Origin: UBA1941 sp046329555
Lineage (GTDB): Bacteria > Bacteroidota > Bacteroidia > Chitinophagales > LD1
Assembly: GCA_046329555.1 (NCBI GenBank)
Contig: JAXLUK010000003.1
Span: 1-64,000 of the forward strand
DNA length: 64,000 bases
Direction: 5' to 3'
This document shows positions 52,901 through 59,508 of the stretch, in pieces. Below the pieces are notes generated by a model. That model was given only the letters and a program-made list of their open reading frames with translations, had not been told where the DNA came from and made no database searches. Made by a program: the position numbers and the translations under genes. Position 1 is the stretch's first letter. Each line of letters opens with the position of its first letter.

Positions 52901-53172
52901 AAAAAGCAAATAGCCAAAAAAATACTTCAAAAACACGTAACAAAATTGATTTTCAAGTCTATGTAGAACAACTAAAGAGTATTCTGGCCACGGAAAAAGT
53001 TCACGCCTCCAATTCCAAAAAGTTTAGTTTGCATCTAAAAAAAACTGTCCAACAAATTACTTCTCAAAGTAGTCTTCAAAAGAAAATTTTAGATACTTAT
53101 TGGAGAGAGAAATTTAATGAAGCCTTCAACGAGACAGCTACCTTAAGCAAATCGCAAATCAAGATGTTTTAA
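49972..53172 (+). CDS. Type IIG-like restriction-modification enzyme (nuclease + N6-adenine methyltransferase + TaqI-like specificity region)
   Basis: 1066 residues in one frame. N-terminal nuclease-like domain with Asp40 (ADITIR) and Glu55-Leu-Lys57 (FFLELKDP), a PD-(D/E)xK arrangement. A helical linker follows, then the methyltransferase: GQYFTPP, SAM motif DPSCGSGTF (from residue 368) and catalytic NPPY at 473-476 (N6-adenine type). Residues about 680-900 resemble a TaqI-like target-recognition region; the last 120 residues are Lys-rich and helical. It should modify and cut the same DNA site from one polypeptide. No other defence gene is adjacent. The stop lies in a TTAA shared with the plsC gene. 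Confidence 0.85.
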   Translation: MLIERLLQGTLSTLITEVIQERGLQDYLHPYVATEDLAADITIRSSSGKPLFFLELKDPEAKDGKSVFNSDVLLREVQRAQKAQIPYFGTCNFLTCAFFDRDKLFERVAVSDVFLSRSILLRQRQNYAPNRELLSGLRQIADFYVDRAVEIINKKQITFNQPDELYIFQLRHLIEYYEPSISDSVWHQFHHDPNFRKAISDYARGQQWNIPTERSEIEKITYISLLMLVSKLIFYKSYIDLNTWAGLAPMHVSHEVSDAQQLQQEIWRYFDLFRERSGNFELLIGAADDIVFRLPFCSNACVDLVRDLLEAGNRYDLAKIPYDIIGRIFEELIRHDERHKLGQYFTPPAVIDLINAFSIHQANDVVFDPSCGSGTFLVRAYERKKAMLSTYTDQPNLVHQQLLNEIYGNDISGYPAYLSTLNLAIRNARSPSHPRIINRDFFALHVNTKISVSGLDALDKKEFLPLFDAIIGNPPYTRQEDIGSINGALSKDKITERILAECHFVPSQRTSIYALFFYHALVFLKEGGYLAFICQNSWLDTEYGIEMQRFILNHFEIIAIIDSEVERFFPSASVNTTIVVLRKQSGEKERDANMARFVYLRQPLETILTTYNRSLVKNDSATNDEQPSRHPNRANAFHDALVQLSLTTETPYFQSTCLRQADLRHHQKWGKFLKAPAVYFEISEKINQRAQPLSGVASVKFGIKTGCNEYFILRASSAKPNLAINYSEESDLNSMLQAGELIVVENGLNEVIILEKEALGTFLASPKELNKLSADAAQLENYLFVAKEDLTDIKVRLPYSYRYIKHGIQLKVHLRSTCASRKRWYQVPIGTVPPMSFNHIINEVGRVFDVTAYSSNNFYHIFPKERKKTIWLYLNSTIFWLEQQLMMKTNLGDGAGRIETFQLEEVNIPNIDLEHEPITLSVIDSYKELLEISNQSVRYQLDDLILQKLGFTSPRTRKKLLSDLYQATFHLINSRLKKANSQKNTSKTRNKIDFQVYVEQLKSILATEKVHASNSKKFSLHLKKTVQQITSQSSLQKKILDTYWREKFNEAFNETATLSKSQIKMF

Positions 53173-53933
53173 ATGGATTGTTCTTTCCGGAACAATACGT
53201 CATCTTTACGCAATTCATCGCCAATTAACTGACGTACCCGTTCTTTCAGTTCATTAGTTTGATCAAGGGCCATCCCCTTCGTACTAATAGGATCTAAAAA
53301 CCGGATAATAATGCGCCCGGGATAAACCCAATTCGTACCTACAGGTTGCAAATGGCGGATATTCAATAATACAAAGGGCGCAATATCTGCTCCGGCTTCT
53401 ATAGCCGTCTTAAAAGCGCCGTCATAAAACTCTTTTACCGGTTCATTGGTCCGATTGCGGGTTCCTTCCGGAAAAATCAGTAGCGATAGGCCACTTTTCA
53501 TCCATTCCACCATCTTGTCGGCTGAGCGCTTCCTGCTTTCCGGATCTTTACGATCAACCGGCAGGGATGTCATAGCCAGTAATTGCCCCAATACGGGCAC
53601 ACTTAGTAATTCTTTTTTCACCAACGGCTTGTAGTAATGTCTGATCACGGCAGATGTGAACGGCACATCCAGCATATTACTATGGTTGCAAACGAAGGCA
53701 TATACCCGATCTGCCTGAATTTTTTCTCTTCCTTCTACCCTGTACCAAATGCCTGAAAAGGTGCTCCAAATCCGCAACATGAAAACATCGTTGAGCACGT
53801 ATATGATGCGCATGCGCTGGCGGTCGTTCCGGATAATCAAAAGTGGCGCATACAATACCAGCATTGCGGTGAGGCAGAGCGCAAAAAGAACGGCCACATA
53901 CAAGCTATAAACGCCAACCAACATCTTTTTCAT
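53169..53933 (-). CDS. plsC: 1-acyl-sn-glycerol-3-phosphate acyltransferase (PlsC family), paralogue 1
   Basis: 254 residues. N-terminal membrane segment (about 9-31). The acyltransferase motif HxxxxD is in CNHSNMLD (about residues 83-88), followed by SLPVDRKD (motif II region), FPEGTRNRT (motif III) and a Pro-containing motif IV APFVLLN. It would add the second acyl chain in phosphatidic acid synthesis. It is divergent from a closely related gene at 54000. Its stop shares a TTAA with the type IIG gene. Confidence 0.92.
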   Translation of the reverse strand: MKKMLVGVYSLYVAVLFALCLTAMLVLYAPLLIIRNDRQRMRIIYVLNDVFMLRIWSTFSGIWYRVEGREKIQADRVYAFVCNHSNMLDVPFTSAVIRHYYKPLVKKELLSVPVLGQLLAMTSLPVDRKDPESRKRSADKMVEWMKSGLSLLIFPEGTRNRTNEPVKEFYDGAFKTAIEAGADIAPFVLLNIRHLQPVGTNWVYPGRIIIRFLDPISTKGMALDQTNELKERVRQLIGDELRKDDVLFRKEQSI

Positions 53934-53937
53934 AGGG

Positions 53938-53945
53938 CGAAGAAA
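53938..53945 (-). promoter_or_regulatory. -7-like element TTTCTTCG of plsC paralogue 1
   Basis: Minus strand, one mismatch to TAnnTTCG, ends exactly 4 nt (CCCT) before the ATG at 53933. Confidence 0.38.
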
Positions 53946-53988
53946 GCAATTTCGGGTAATGGTGGTTGGCCGTCTGAGACCAATCGCT

Positions 53989-53996
53989 TAATTTTC
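53989..53996 (+). promoter_or_regulatory. -7-like element TAATTTTC of plsC paralogue 2
   Basis: Close to TAnnTTTG, ends 3 nt before the ATG at 54000. Confidence 0.38.
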
Positions 53997-53999
53997 GGT

Positions 54000-54737
54000 A
54001 TGAAATGGTTGCGACTGACAGCAAACGCATTGTATAGTGCGTATTGCGTCATCTCTTTCTGCCTGGTTCTCTTTCTATTGATGTTTGCTTACGCAGCCAT
54101 ATATTGGATGGAAGACCGCCGGAGAACCCTAAACGCCTACAAGGCCAACCGGTTCATGTGTGGTTGGTGGTTCCGCCTTACTGGTTATCGGGTGGAAGTA
54201 ACCGGATGGGAAGCCATTGATGCCGAAAAAACTTATGTCTTCGCCGGCAACCATTGTAATATGTTAGACCTGCCGGTTACGGGATTCTTCCTGCAACATT
54301 ATTATAAATCGCTGGCGAAAGCAGAATTCAAGTACATGCCTGTACTAGGCTTTCTCTTCAGTATTGCCGCTGTTTTTGTAGATAGAAAAAATGCCGAAAG
54401 CCGCAGAAAAAGCACAGAAAAGATGATTAGCCTGCTGCGCCACGGGATGTCTTTCCTGATTTTCCCAGAGGGTACACGGAACAAATCCGCTGAGCTGCTG
54501 CTTCCATTTCATAAAGGTGCATTTAAAGTAGCGGTGGCAGCTCAAGTGCCCATTGTTCCTTTTGTCTTTTTAGGTACCAAACCTTTGCAGCCAGCCCATT
54601 CTTACCGATTTCACCGCGGCCTAATCCGCGTGGTAGTGCTGCCGGCTGTGAGCACGGTTGGGCTCACCGATAACGATGTAGATGCGCTTTGCGAGCAAGT
54701 GCGCCTCCAAATGAAACAAGTACTCATAAACGGCTGA
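54000..54737 (+). CDS. 1-acyl-sn-glycerol-3-phosphate acyltransferase (PlsC family), paralogue 2
   Basis: 245 residues. Same layout as the divergent neighbour: membrane segment about 9-33, GNHCNMLD (HxxxxD), HYYKSLAKAEFKYMPVLG, VFVDRKNAESRRKSTEKM, FPEGTRNKSAE, VPIVPFVF. The runs HYYK-L-K-E, PVLG, VDRK-ESR and FPEGTRN are shared with the gene at 53169, so the two arose by duplication and inversion. They may differ in acyl chain preference (straight versus branched or hydroxy acids); this cannot be read from sequence. Confidence 0.92.
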   Translation: MKWLRLTANALYSAYCVISFCLVLFLLMFAYAAIYWMEDRRRTLNAYKANRFMCGWWFRLTGYRVEVTGWEAIDAEKTYVFAGNHCNMLDLPVTGFFLQHYYKSLAKAEFKYMPVLGFLFSIAAVFVDRKNAESRRKSTEKMISLLRHGMSFLIFPEGTRNKSAELLLPFHKGAFKVAVAAQVPIVPFVFLGTKPLQPAHSYRFHRGLIRVVVLPAVSTVGLTDNDVDALCEQVRLQMKQVLING

Positions 54738-54847
54738 TTTATTGATAACTAAATTTTTTTTTGAAAATTGCGTTATCCCGCTTGAACCATTTCACGAAGA
54801 AAAAACCCATAGCAAAAGGAAATATTTAAACGCCTGTGAAACAATTT

Positions 54848-54925
54848 ATGGAACGAAAGCGTAAACCACGCAAAACTCCGTTCCATGCGACAACTTCGAC
54901 TAACGAACCAAATCACCACCCGTGA
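54848..54925 (+). CDS. Possible upstream ORF overlapping sigma factor copy 3 start
   Basis: ATG at 54848, TGA at 54923-54925: 25 codons, six of the first nine residues Lys or Arg, reading across the ATG at 54885 in another frame. ATGGAACG (54848-54855) is also repeated inverted as CGTTCCAT (54879-54886), covering both start codons. It could be a chance open frame. Confidence 0.2.
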   Translation: MERKRKPRKTPFHATTSTNEPNHHP

Positions 54926-55748
54926 GGATTCCGTGGTTCGCTATTTGCACGAAATAGGCAAAAGTGAATTGTTGACCAATCAACAGGAAGCCGAATTGGC
55001 AGTGCGTATCCGCGAAGGTGATGCCGATGCATTGGATGCGCTTGTTAAGGCAAATCTCAGGTTTGTGGTGTCGGTTGCCAAGCAATATCAAGGCCAGGGT
55101 TTATCGCTCAACGATTTGATTAATGAAGGTAATCTGGGACTTATTCGGGCCGCGCAGAAATTTGATGAAACCAAGGGATTTAAATTCATCTCTTATGCCG
55201 TTTGGTGGATTCGTCAGGCCATGACGCAAGCCATTATTGAGCAATCAAAAATTATCAGAATACCTGCAGGTAAGGCACAAAACTTCGCTAAAATCAACCG
55301 GGCCTTTCAAACGTTGGAGCAAGAATACCAGCGTGACCCATCAGTGGAGGATGTTGCACAAAAAGTAGGTATGACAGAGAATGATGTGAACGACTTTCTG
55401 AAAAACGTTGTTCGCACCGTATCTACCGATATGCATTTGGGACAGGAAGGAGAAGTTTCTGTTGCAGATACGCTTAGCGACCCTAACGATATGACGCCAG
55501 AGGATGTGATGATGAAAACATCTGTAGAAAGTATGCTTCTTTCTCTGCTAAATCACCTGGATACCCGCGAGAAAATGGTGGTGACGCTGTATTTTGGATT
55601 GGAAGGTGAAGAAGCACACACCTTAGAGGAAATTGGTCAAAAACTGGATATTACCCGCGAACGCGTTCGTCAGATTAAGGAAAAATGTATTGAGCGCCTG
55701 AAGCGTAAAAGCTCGGTTTCCTTGCTAGACGGCTATCCAATTAAATAA
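54885..55748 (+). CDS. RNA polymerase sigma factor, RpoD family (copy 3, divergent)
   Basis: 287 residues, starting MRQLRLTNQITTREDSV. Regions 2 to 4 are intact (LRFVVSVAKQYQGQG, DLINEGNLGLIRAAQKFD, FISYAVWWIRQ, TLEEIGQKLDITRERVRQIKEK). It departs from copies 1 and 2 in region 3: IRIPAGKAQNFAKINRAF replaces VRLPLNKVGSLTKINKAF, and the stretch between regions 3 and 4 (KNVVRTVSTDMHLGQEGEVSVADTL) is also distinct. So it is likely to be an alternative group 2-type factor with partly different promoter use. A strong terminator follows. A short upstream ORF overlaps its start. Confidence 0.92.
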   Translation: MRQLRLTNQITTREDSVVRYLHEIGKSELLTNQQEAELAVRIREGDADALDALVKANLRFVVSVAKQYQGQGLSLNDLINEGNLGLIRAAQKFDETKGFKFISYAVWWIRQAMTQAIIEQSKIIRIPAGKAQNFAKINRAFQTLEQEYQRDPSVEDVAQKVGMTENDVNDFLKNVVRTVSTDMHLGQEGEVSVADTLSDPNDMTPEDVMMKTSVESMLLSLLNHLDTREKMVVTLYFGLEGEEAHTLEEIGQKLDITRERVRQIKEKCIERLKRKSSVSLLDGYPIK

Positions 55749-55765
55749 TCACAATAATTCAAAGG

Positions 55766-55814
55766 AAAACGGAGGTATCGCAGCGAAGTGGATCGCTGCG
55801 GGTATCTCCGTTTT
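55766..55814 (+). terminator. Intrinsic terminator after sigma factor copy 3
   Basis: Long hairpin: AAAACGGAG pairs with CTCCGTTTT, an internal mismatch, then CGCAGCGA with TCGCTGCG and a 6-nt loop, ending in TTTT. 17 bases after the stop. Confidence 0.88.
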
Positions 55815-55827
55815 CTATTTAGCTTGT

Positions 55828-55835
55828 TATTTTCA
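55828..55835 (+). promoter_or_regulatory. -7-like element TATTTTCA of tsaE
   Basis: Ends exactly 4 nt (CGCC) before the ATG at 55840, directly after the terminator. Confidence 0.48.
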
Positions 55836-55839
55836 CGCC

Positions 55840-56244
55840 ATGCAATATCGCCTAGCTGAAATAAATGATGCCGCTGCATGGCTCTTACAGGCATGCGGAT
55901 CGCGCAGGGTGGTTCTACTTCATGGCGAAATGGGTGCCGGAAAAACAACCTTGGTTAAGGCGATGACAGAAACCCTGGAAGGCACCTCTCCTCCGTCTTC
56001 ACCATCTTACGCTATCGTAAATGAATACGCTTCCCCAACCGGCGCCATTTACCACATTGATTTGTACCGGTTAAATTCGCTTGAAGAGGCCATTGAAGCC
56101 GGTTTAGAGGATTACCTCCTTAGCGGTAATTGGTGTTTTGTGGAATGGCCAGAACTGGCTCGGCAGTTGCTGCGACAAGGGGAATTTATGGAATTTGAAA
56201 TTTCAATTCTATCCGACGGAAATCGTAAAATTGATTTAACTTAG
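55840..56244 (+). CDS. tsaE: tRNA threonylcarbamoyladenosine biosynthesis ATPase TsaE
   Basis: 134 residues. Walker A GEMGAGKTTLVKAM (about residues 29-42), the PPSSPSYAIVNEY segment, and the Walker B-like HIDLYRL with LEDYL following, then VEWPELA: the full TsaE set. It is the ATPase of the TsaBDE complex that makes t6A37 in tRNAs. The alanine dehydrogenase gene begins 31 bases downstream and is probably co-transcribed. Confidence 0.94.
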   Translation: MQYRLAEINDAAAWLLQACGSRRVVLLHGEMGAGKTTLVKAMTETLEGTSPPSSPSYAIVNEYASPTGAIYHIDLYRLNSLEEAIEAGLEDYLLSGNWCFVEWPELARQLLRQGEFMEFEISILSDGNRKIDLT

Positions 56245-56275
56245 CGAAACGCCTCAGGCGCTAAAAACTGCAAGA

Positions 56276-57496
56276 TTGTCAGCAACTAATAAATTTGAAG
56301 GCATTGTTACCAAATTGGGCTTAGAGCCCATGGAAATGCCGGTGATGGTTTCCGGGAAAACCCAAAAGTTGTATATCGGCATTCCAGCCGAACAATCTTT
56401 TCAGGAACATCGAATCGGATTAACACCGGAAGCGGTTCGTACCTTAGTGGCCAACGGCCACCGGATTGTTATAGAATCGAACGCCGGAATGAATTCGCAT
56501 TTCTATGACACCGACTATTCCGAGGCTGGTGCCGAAATCACGGTTTCGAAAGAAGAGGTATTTAAGGCAGACATCATCATCAAAATTGCTCCGCCACAGC
56601 TGCATGAAATTGATATGATGCAGTTGAATCAAACCTTGATTTCACCCATTCATCTGCCCACCGTGCAGCGTGAATACCTTACCAAGTTAATCGCGAAGCG
56701 GGTAACCTGCATTGCATTCGAATATACCAAGGATCAGGCAGGCTTTTATCCATTCGTTCGTTCAATGAGTGAAATAGCCGGGAATTCAGCCATCCTGATA
56801 GCTGGTGAGTATCTCAGTAATGTTCACTATGGCAAAGGCATTTTGCTGGGTGGTGTGAGCGGCGTTCCGCCTGCCAAAGTGGTCATTTTGGGTGCAGGAG
56901 CAGTTGGCACGCATGCTGCGCGCGCAGCCTTAGGATTAGGCGCGCAGGTTGCCGTATTTGACAACAATGTTTATAAGCTGCAACGATTACAGGAAAGAAT
57001 TCACGCGCGCGTGTTCACCAGTATCATTACACCCGCCATTCTGGATCAGGAATTACAAGATGCCGATGTAGCCTTAGGTGCCATTCACAGCAAGAAAGGT
57101 CGTACACCTATGATTGTTACAGAAGCTATGGTTTCAAAAATGAAAGCAGGATCAGTTATTGTTGATATTAGTATCGACCAGGGCGGTTGTTTCGAAACAT
57201 CTAGGATTACCTCTCACGCTGATCCCGTTTTCAAAAAGTTCGATGTGATACACTATTGCGTTCCGAATATTCCTTCAAGAGTTTCCAGAACAGCATCATA
57301 CGCCATCTCCAATATCCTTACGCCCATATTGTTGCATTGCGGCGAGCTGCAAGGAATCAAAGGATTAATTTACGAAGATTCTGGTATCCGAAATGGCGTC
57401 TACCTGTATAAAGGCAACCTAACAAATGAACATCTGGCCAAGCTGTTCAATCTAAAAAACTCAAATCTCGAGTTGTTGTTCGCTTCCAATCTCTAG
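56276..57496 (+). CDS. ald: Alanine dehydrogenase
   Basis: 406 residues from a TTG start; the first in-frame ATG comes after about 17 residues and would trim the N-terminal helix. The substrate motif EHRIGLTPEAV and the Lys/His region are present, with the Rossmann motif VVILGAGAVGTHAARAALGLGAQV in the middle (about residues 201-224) and VDISIDQGGCFETSR beyond it. It interconverts alanine with pyruvate and ammonia using NAD. Longer at the N-terminus than the usual 370-residue Ald, as is common in Bacteroidota. Confidence 0.9.
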   Translation: MSATNKFEGIVTKLGLEPMEMPVMVSGKTQKLYIGIPAEQSFQEHRIGLTPEAVRTLVANGHRIVIESNAGMNSHFYDTDYSEAGAEITVSKEEVFKADIIIKIAPPQLHEIDMMQLNQTLISPIHLPTVQREYLTKLIAKRVTCIAFEYTKDQAGFYPFVRSMSEIAGNSAILIAGEYLSNVHYGKGILLGGVSGVPPAKVVILGAGAVGTHAARAALGLGAQVAVFDNNVYKLQRLQERIHARVFTSIITPAILDQELQDADVALGAIHSKKGRTPMIVTEAMVSKMKAGSVIVDISIDQGGCFETSRITSHADPVFKKFDVIHYCVPNIPSRVSRTASYAISNILTPILLHCGELQGIKGLIYEDSGIRNGVYLYKGNLTNEHLAKLFNLKNSNLELLFASNL

Positions 57497-57499
57497 CGA

Positions 57500-58045
57500 C
57501 TATTTAGCATTCAATTCCGCTTCCAGCGCTTTCAAGAATTCCGGGTCTGTTACGGTGGTAGAAGGAGCAAAATTGCGCACCACCCCACCCTTGCGGTTGA
57601 TCAGGTACTTTTGAAAATTCCAATGCACTTTTGAATCCTCAACTCCATTTTCTGCCTTTGACGTCAGATACTGATACAATGGCGCCATATCACCTCCTTT
57701 CACAGATATTTTTGAAAACATAGGAAAGGTGACGTTGTATTTCGAAGTACAGAACTTTTTTATGTCACTATCTTCACCAGGCTCCTGACCCATAAAATTG
57801 TTAGCCGGAAAACCTAATACTACAAGACCACGATCTTTGTATTTTTTATAAAGTGCTTCTATGGCCTCATATTGTGGGGTAAACCCGCAATGAGAGGCTA
57901 CGTTCACCACCAACAAAACCTTCCCTGAATATTCTGACAGCGATACCGTGTGGCCATCGATATCTTTCATGGAGAAATCGTAAATGGTTTTAGGAGATAA
58001 AGTAAACATTACCATTAAGGCAGTCATCAGCATTTTTGCCATCAT
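57500..58045 (-). CDS. Glutathione peroxidase-type thiol peroxidase, exported
   Basis: 181 residues. Signal peptide at residues 1-18 (KMLMTALMVMFTLSP). Peroxidatic Cys in VVNVASHCGFTPQYE, catalytic Gln in FPANNFMGQEPG and Trp in WNFQKYLINRKG complete the catalytic triad; a resolving Cys is in KKFCTSKYN. So a thioredoxin-dependent Cys-type Gpx rather than a selenoprotein. It removes peroxides, here in the periplasm. Independent of the SusCD genes behind it (52-base gap). Confidence 0.92.
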   Translation of the reverse strand: MMAKMLMTALMVMFTLSPKTIYDFSMKDIDGHTVSLSEYSGKVLLVVNVASHCGFTPQYEAIEALYKKYKDRGLVVLGFPANNFMGQEPGEDSDIKKFCTSKYNVTFPMFSKISVKGGDMAPLYQYLTSKAENGVEDSKVHWNFQKYLINRKGGVVRNFAPSTTVTDPEFLKALEAELNAK

Positions 58046-58097
58046 CGTGTTTTAATTATTACAAAGAAAACAACAAAATGCAGGAATTGTTGCGAAA

Positions 58098-59495
58098 TCA
58101 ATAACCCGGATTCTGCACCATATTATTATTGGCATCCACCTCACCTTGCGGAATCGGATAAATGAGGCGTTGTTCATTCCAGTTGAAAGTACCTGCAGCA
58201 GAAACGTATTGTGACTGCCGACGACGAACTTCAAACAAACGATCACCTTCCATAGCTAATTCCATATCCCGTTCTTGCCGAACTGCAGCAAGCAATGCTG
58301 CTTTGCCCGATGTGGTATTATCCGGTAACAATCCGGCCCGTGTTCTAATCAAATTATAATCAGACCTTGCCTGCAACTCAGATCCGCCTGTTTCAATAAG
58401 CGATTCTGAATGAATCAACAATATTTCGGCATAACGTAAAACGGGCGTATTCAAATCGTAGTTGTAGGAATACTTCTGACAAACATAGTATTTCACGAAC
58501 TTTTTAGGGAAGAGCACCGTCGCGCGCAAATCACCCACAGTTTGTTGCGCAGCCAATAATTGCGTAAAGTAACCCGGAAACATGGTATACAGTGGCAAGG
58601 TAGTAGATGCCGATGCCTTATCTACGAAGCGACTGCGCAACACCCCGTTGTCTTTATCTGTAGCCAAATTCATTACCTGAAACAACATTTCTTTATTCGC
58701 AGCACCATCACCAGATGAGTAAACCGCTGGCAAGCTGTCGTTCAATTTATAAGTTCCATCCATAACCTTTTCTGACCACTCTATTGCCTTATCATACTTA
58801 TGCTGTGTGAAATAAACCTTAGCCAAAATACCCTGAGCGGCATACTTTGTAGCATATGTTGGGTCACTGGCCGGAAGTATTTGCGCAGCTTGTTCTAAAT
58901 CGCTGGCTATCTGAGCATAACACTGCGCCACCGTGCTGCGCGGAGTAGCTTGCCCGTTTTGTGCATCACCTACGTCCAATCGCAATGGAATTCCTAAATG
59001 ACTATCATCAGCGGTAAATCCGCTGGCCTGAGCAAAATGGCGCAATAGTTCAAAATGCATCAGCCCTCGAACAAAATAACAACGACCCCGTGCCAATTGA
59101 ACATCCGCGGGATTGGTGCTTTCAAACTTCGAAAGGTTTGCCAAAACAATGTTGCACATATTAATGGCTCTATATGCATCATTCCACACCCCACCACTTA
59201 CACTATTGTAGGCGTTCAACTGCCTGCTCACCAATTGATTAAGCGAAAAGTCGGCAACAGCGCCGGTTTGTACCCAATCTGCCATCAACTCATCATTGGC
59301 AATCATGCCACCACCATATAAATTAGAACTTTGTAATTGGCTGTAAATACCGGTAACAGTTTTATTCAAACCATCAATATCATTGATCGCCTGCGTATCG
59401 CTGAATTTAAATTTCGGTTCTACACTTAAAAATTTCTTACAACCGGTAGTTGCTACCAGCGCAATCATTAAAACATAAACGACTTTCTTTTTCAT
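58098..59495 (-). CDS. SusD/RagB-family outer membrane nutrient-binding lipoprotein
   Basis: 465 residues from the ATG at 59495; an upstream ATG at 59531 would overlap susC and lacks the signal peptide. Lipobox in VATTGC (Cys about residue 19). The SusD N-terminal domain with TPR-like helices begins DTQAINDIDGLNKTVTGIYSQLQ; a RagB block VARSQ-like VAQCYAQIASDLEQA and the C-terminal RYAEILLIHSESLIE...NLIRTRAGL...ERDMELAMEGDRLFEVRR...YPIPQGEVDANNNMVQNPGY complete the family pattern. It binds the glycan or other nutrient for its SusC partner, which lies 13 bases upstream. Confidence 0.94.
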   Translation of the reverse strand: MKKKVVYVLMIALVATTGCKKFLSVEPKFKFSDTQAINDIDGLNKTVTGIYSQLQSSNLYGGGMIANDELMADWVQTGAVADFSLNQLVSRQLNAYNSVSGGVWNDAYRAINMCNIVLANLSKFESTNPADVQLARGRCYFVRGLMHFELLRHFAQASGFTADDSHLGIPLRLDVGDAQNGQATPRSTVAQCYAQIASDLEQAAQILPASDPTYATKYAAQGILAKVYFTQHKYDKAIEWSEKVMDGTYKLNDSLPAVYSSGDGAANKEMLFQVMNLATDKDNGVLRSRFVDKASASTTLPLYTMFPGYFTQLLAAQQTVGDLRATVLFPKKFVKYYVCQKYSYNYDLNTPVLRYAEILLIHSESLIETGGSELQARSDYNLIRTRAGLLPDNTTSGKAALLAAVRQERDMELAMEGDRLFEVRRRQSQYVSAAGTFNWNEQRLIYPIPQGEVDANNNMVQNPGY

Positions 59496-59508
59496 GTTGA
59501 TTCTGATT

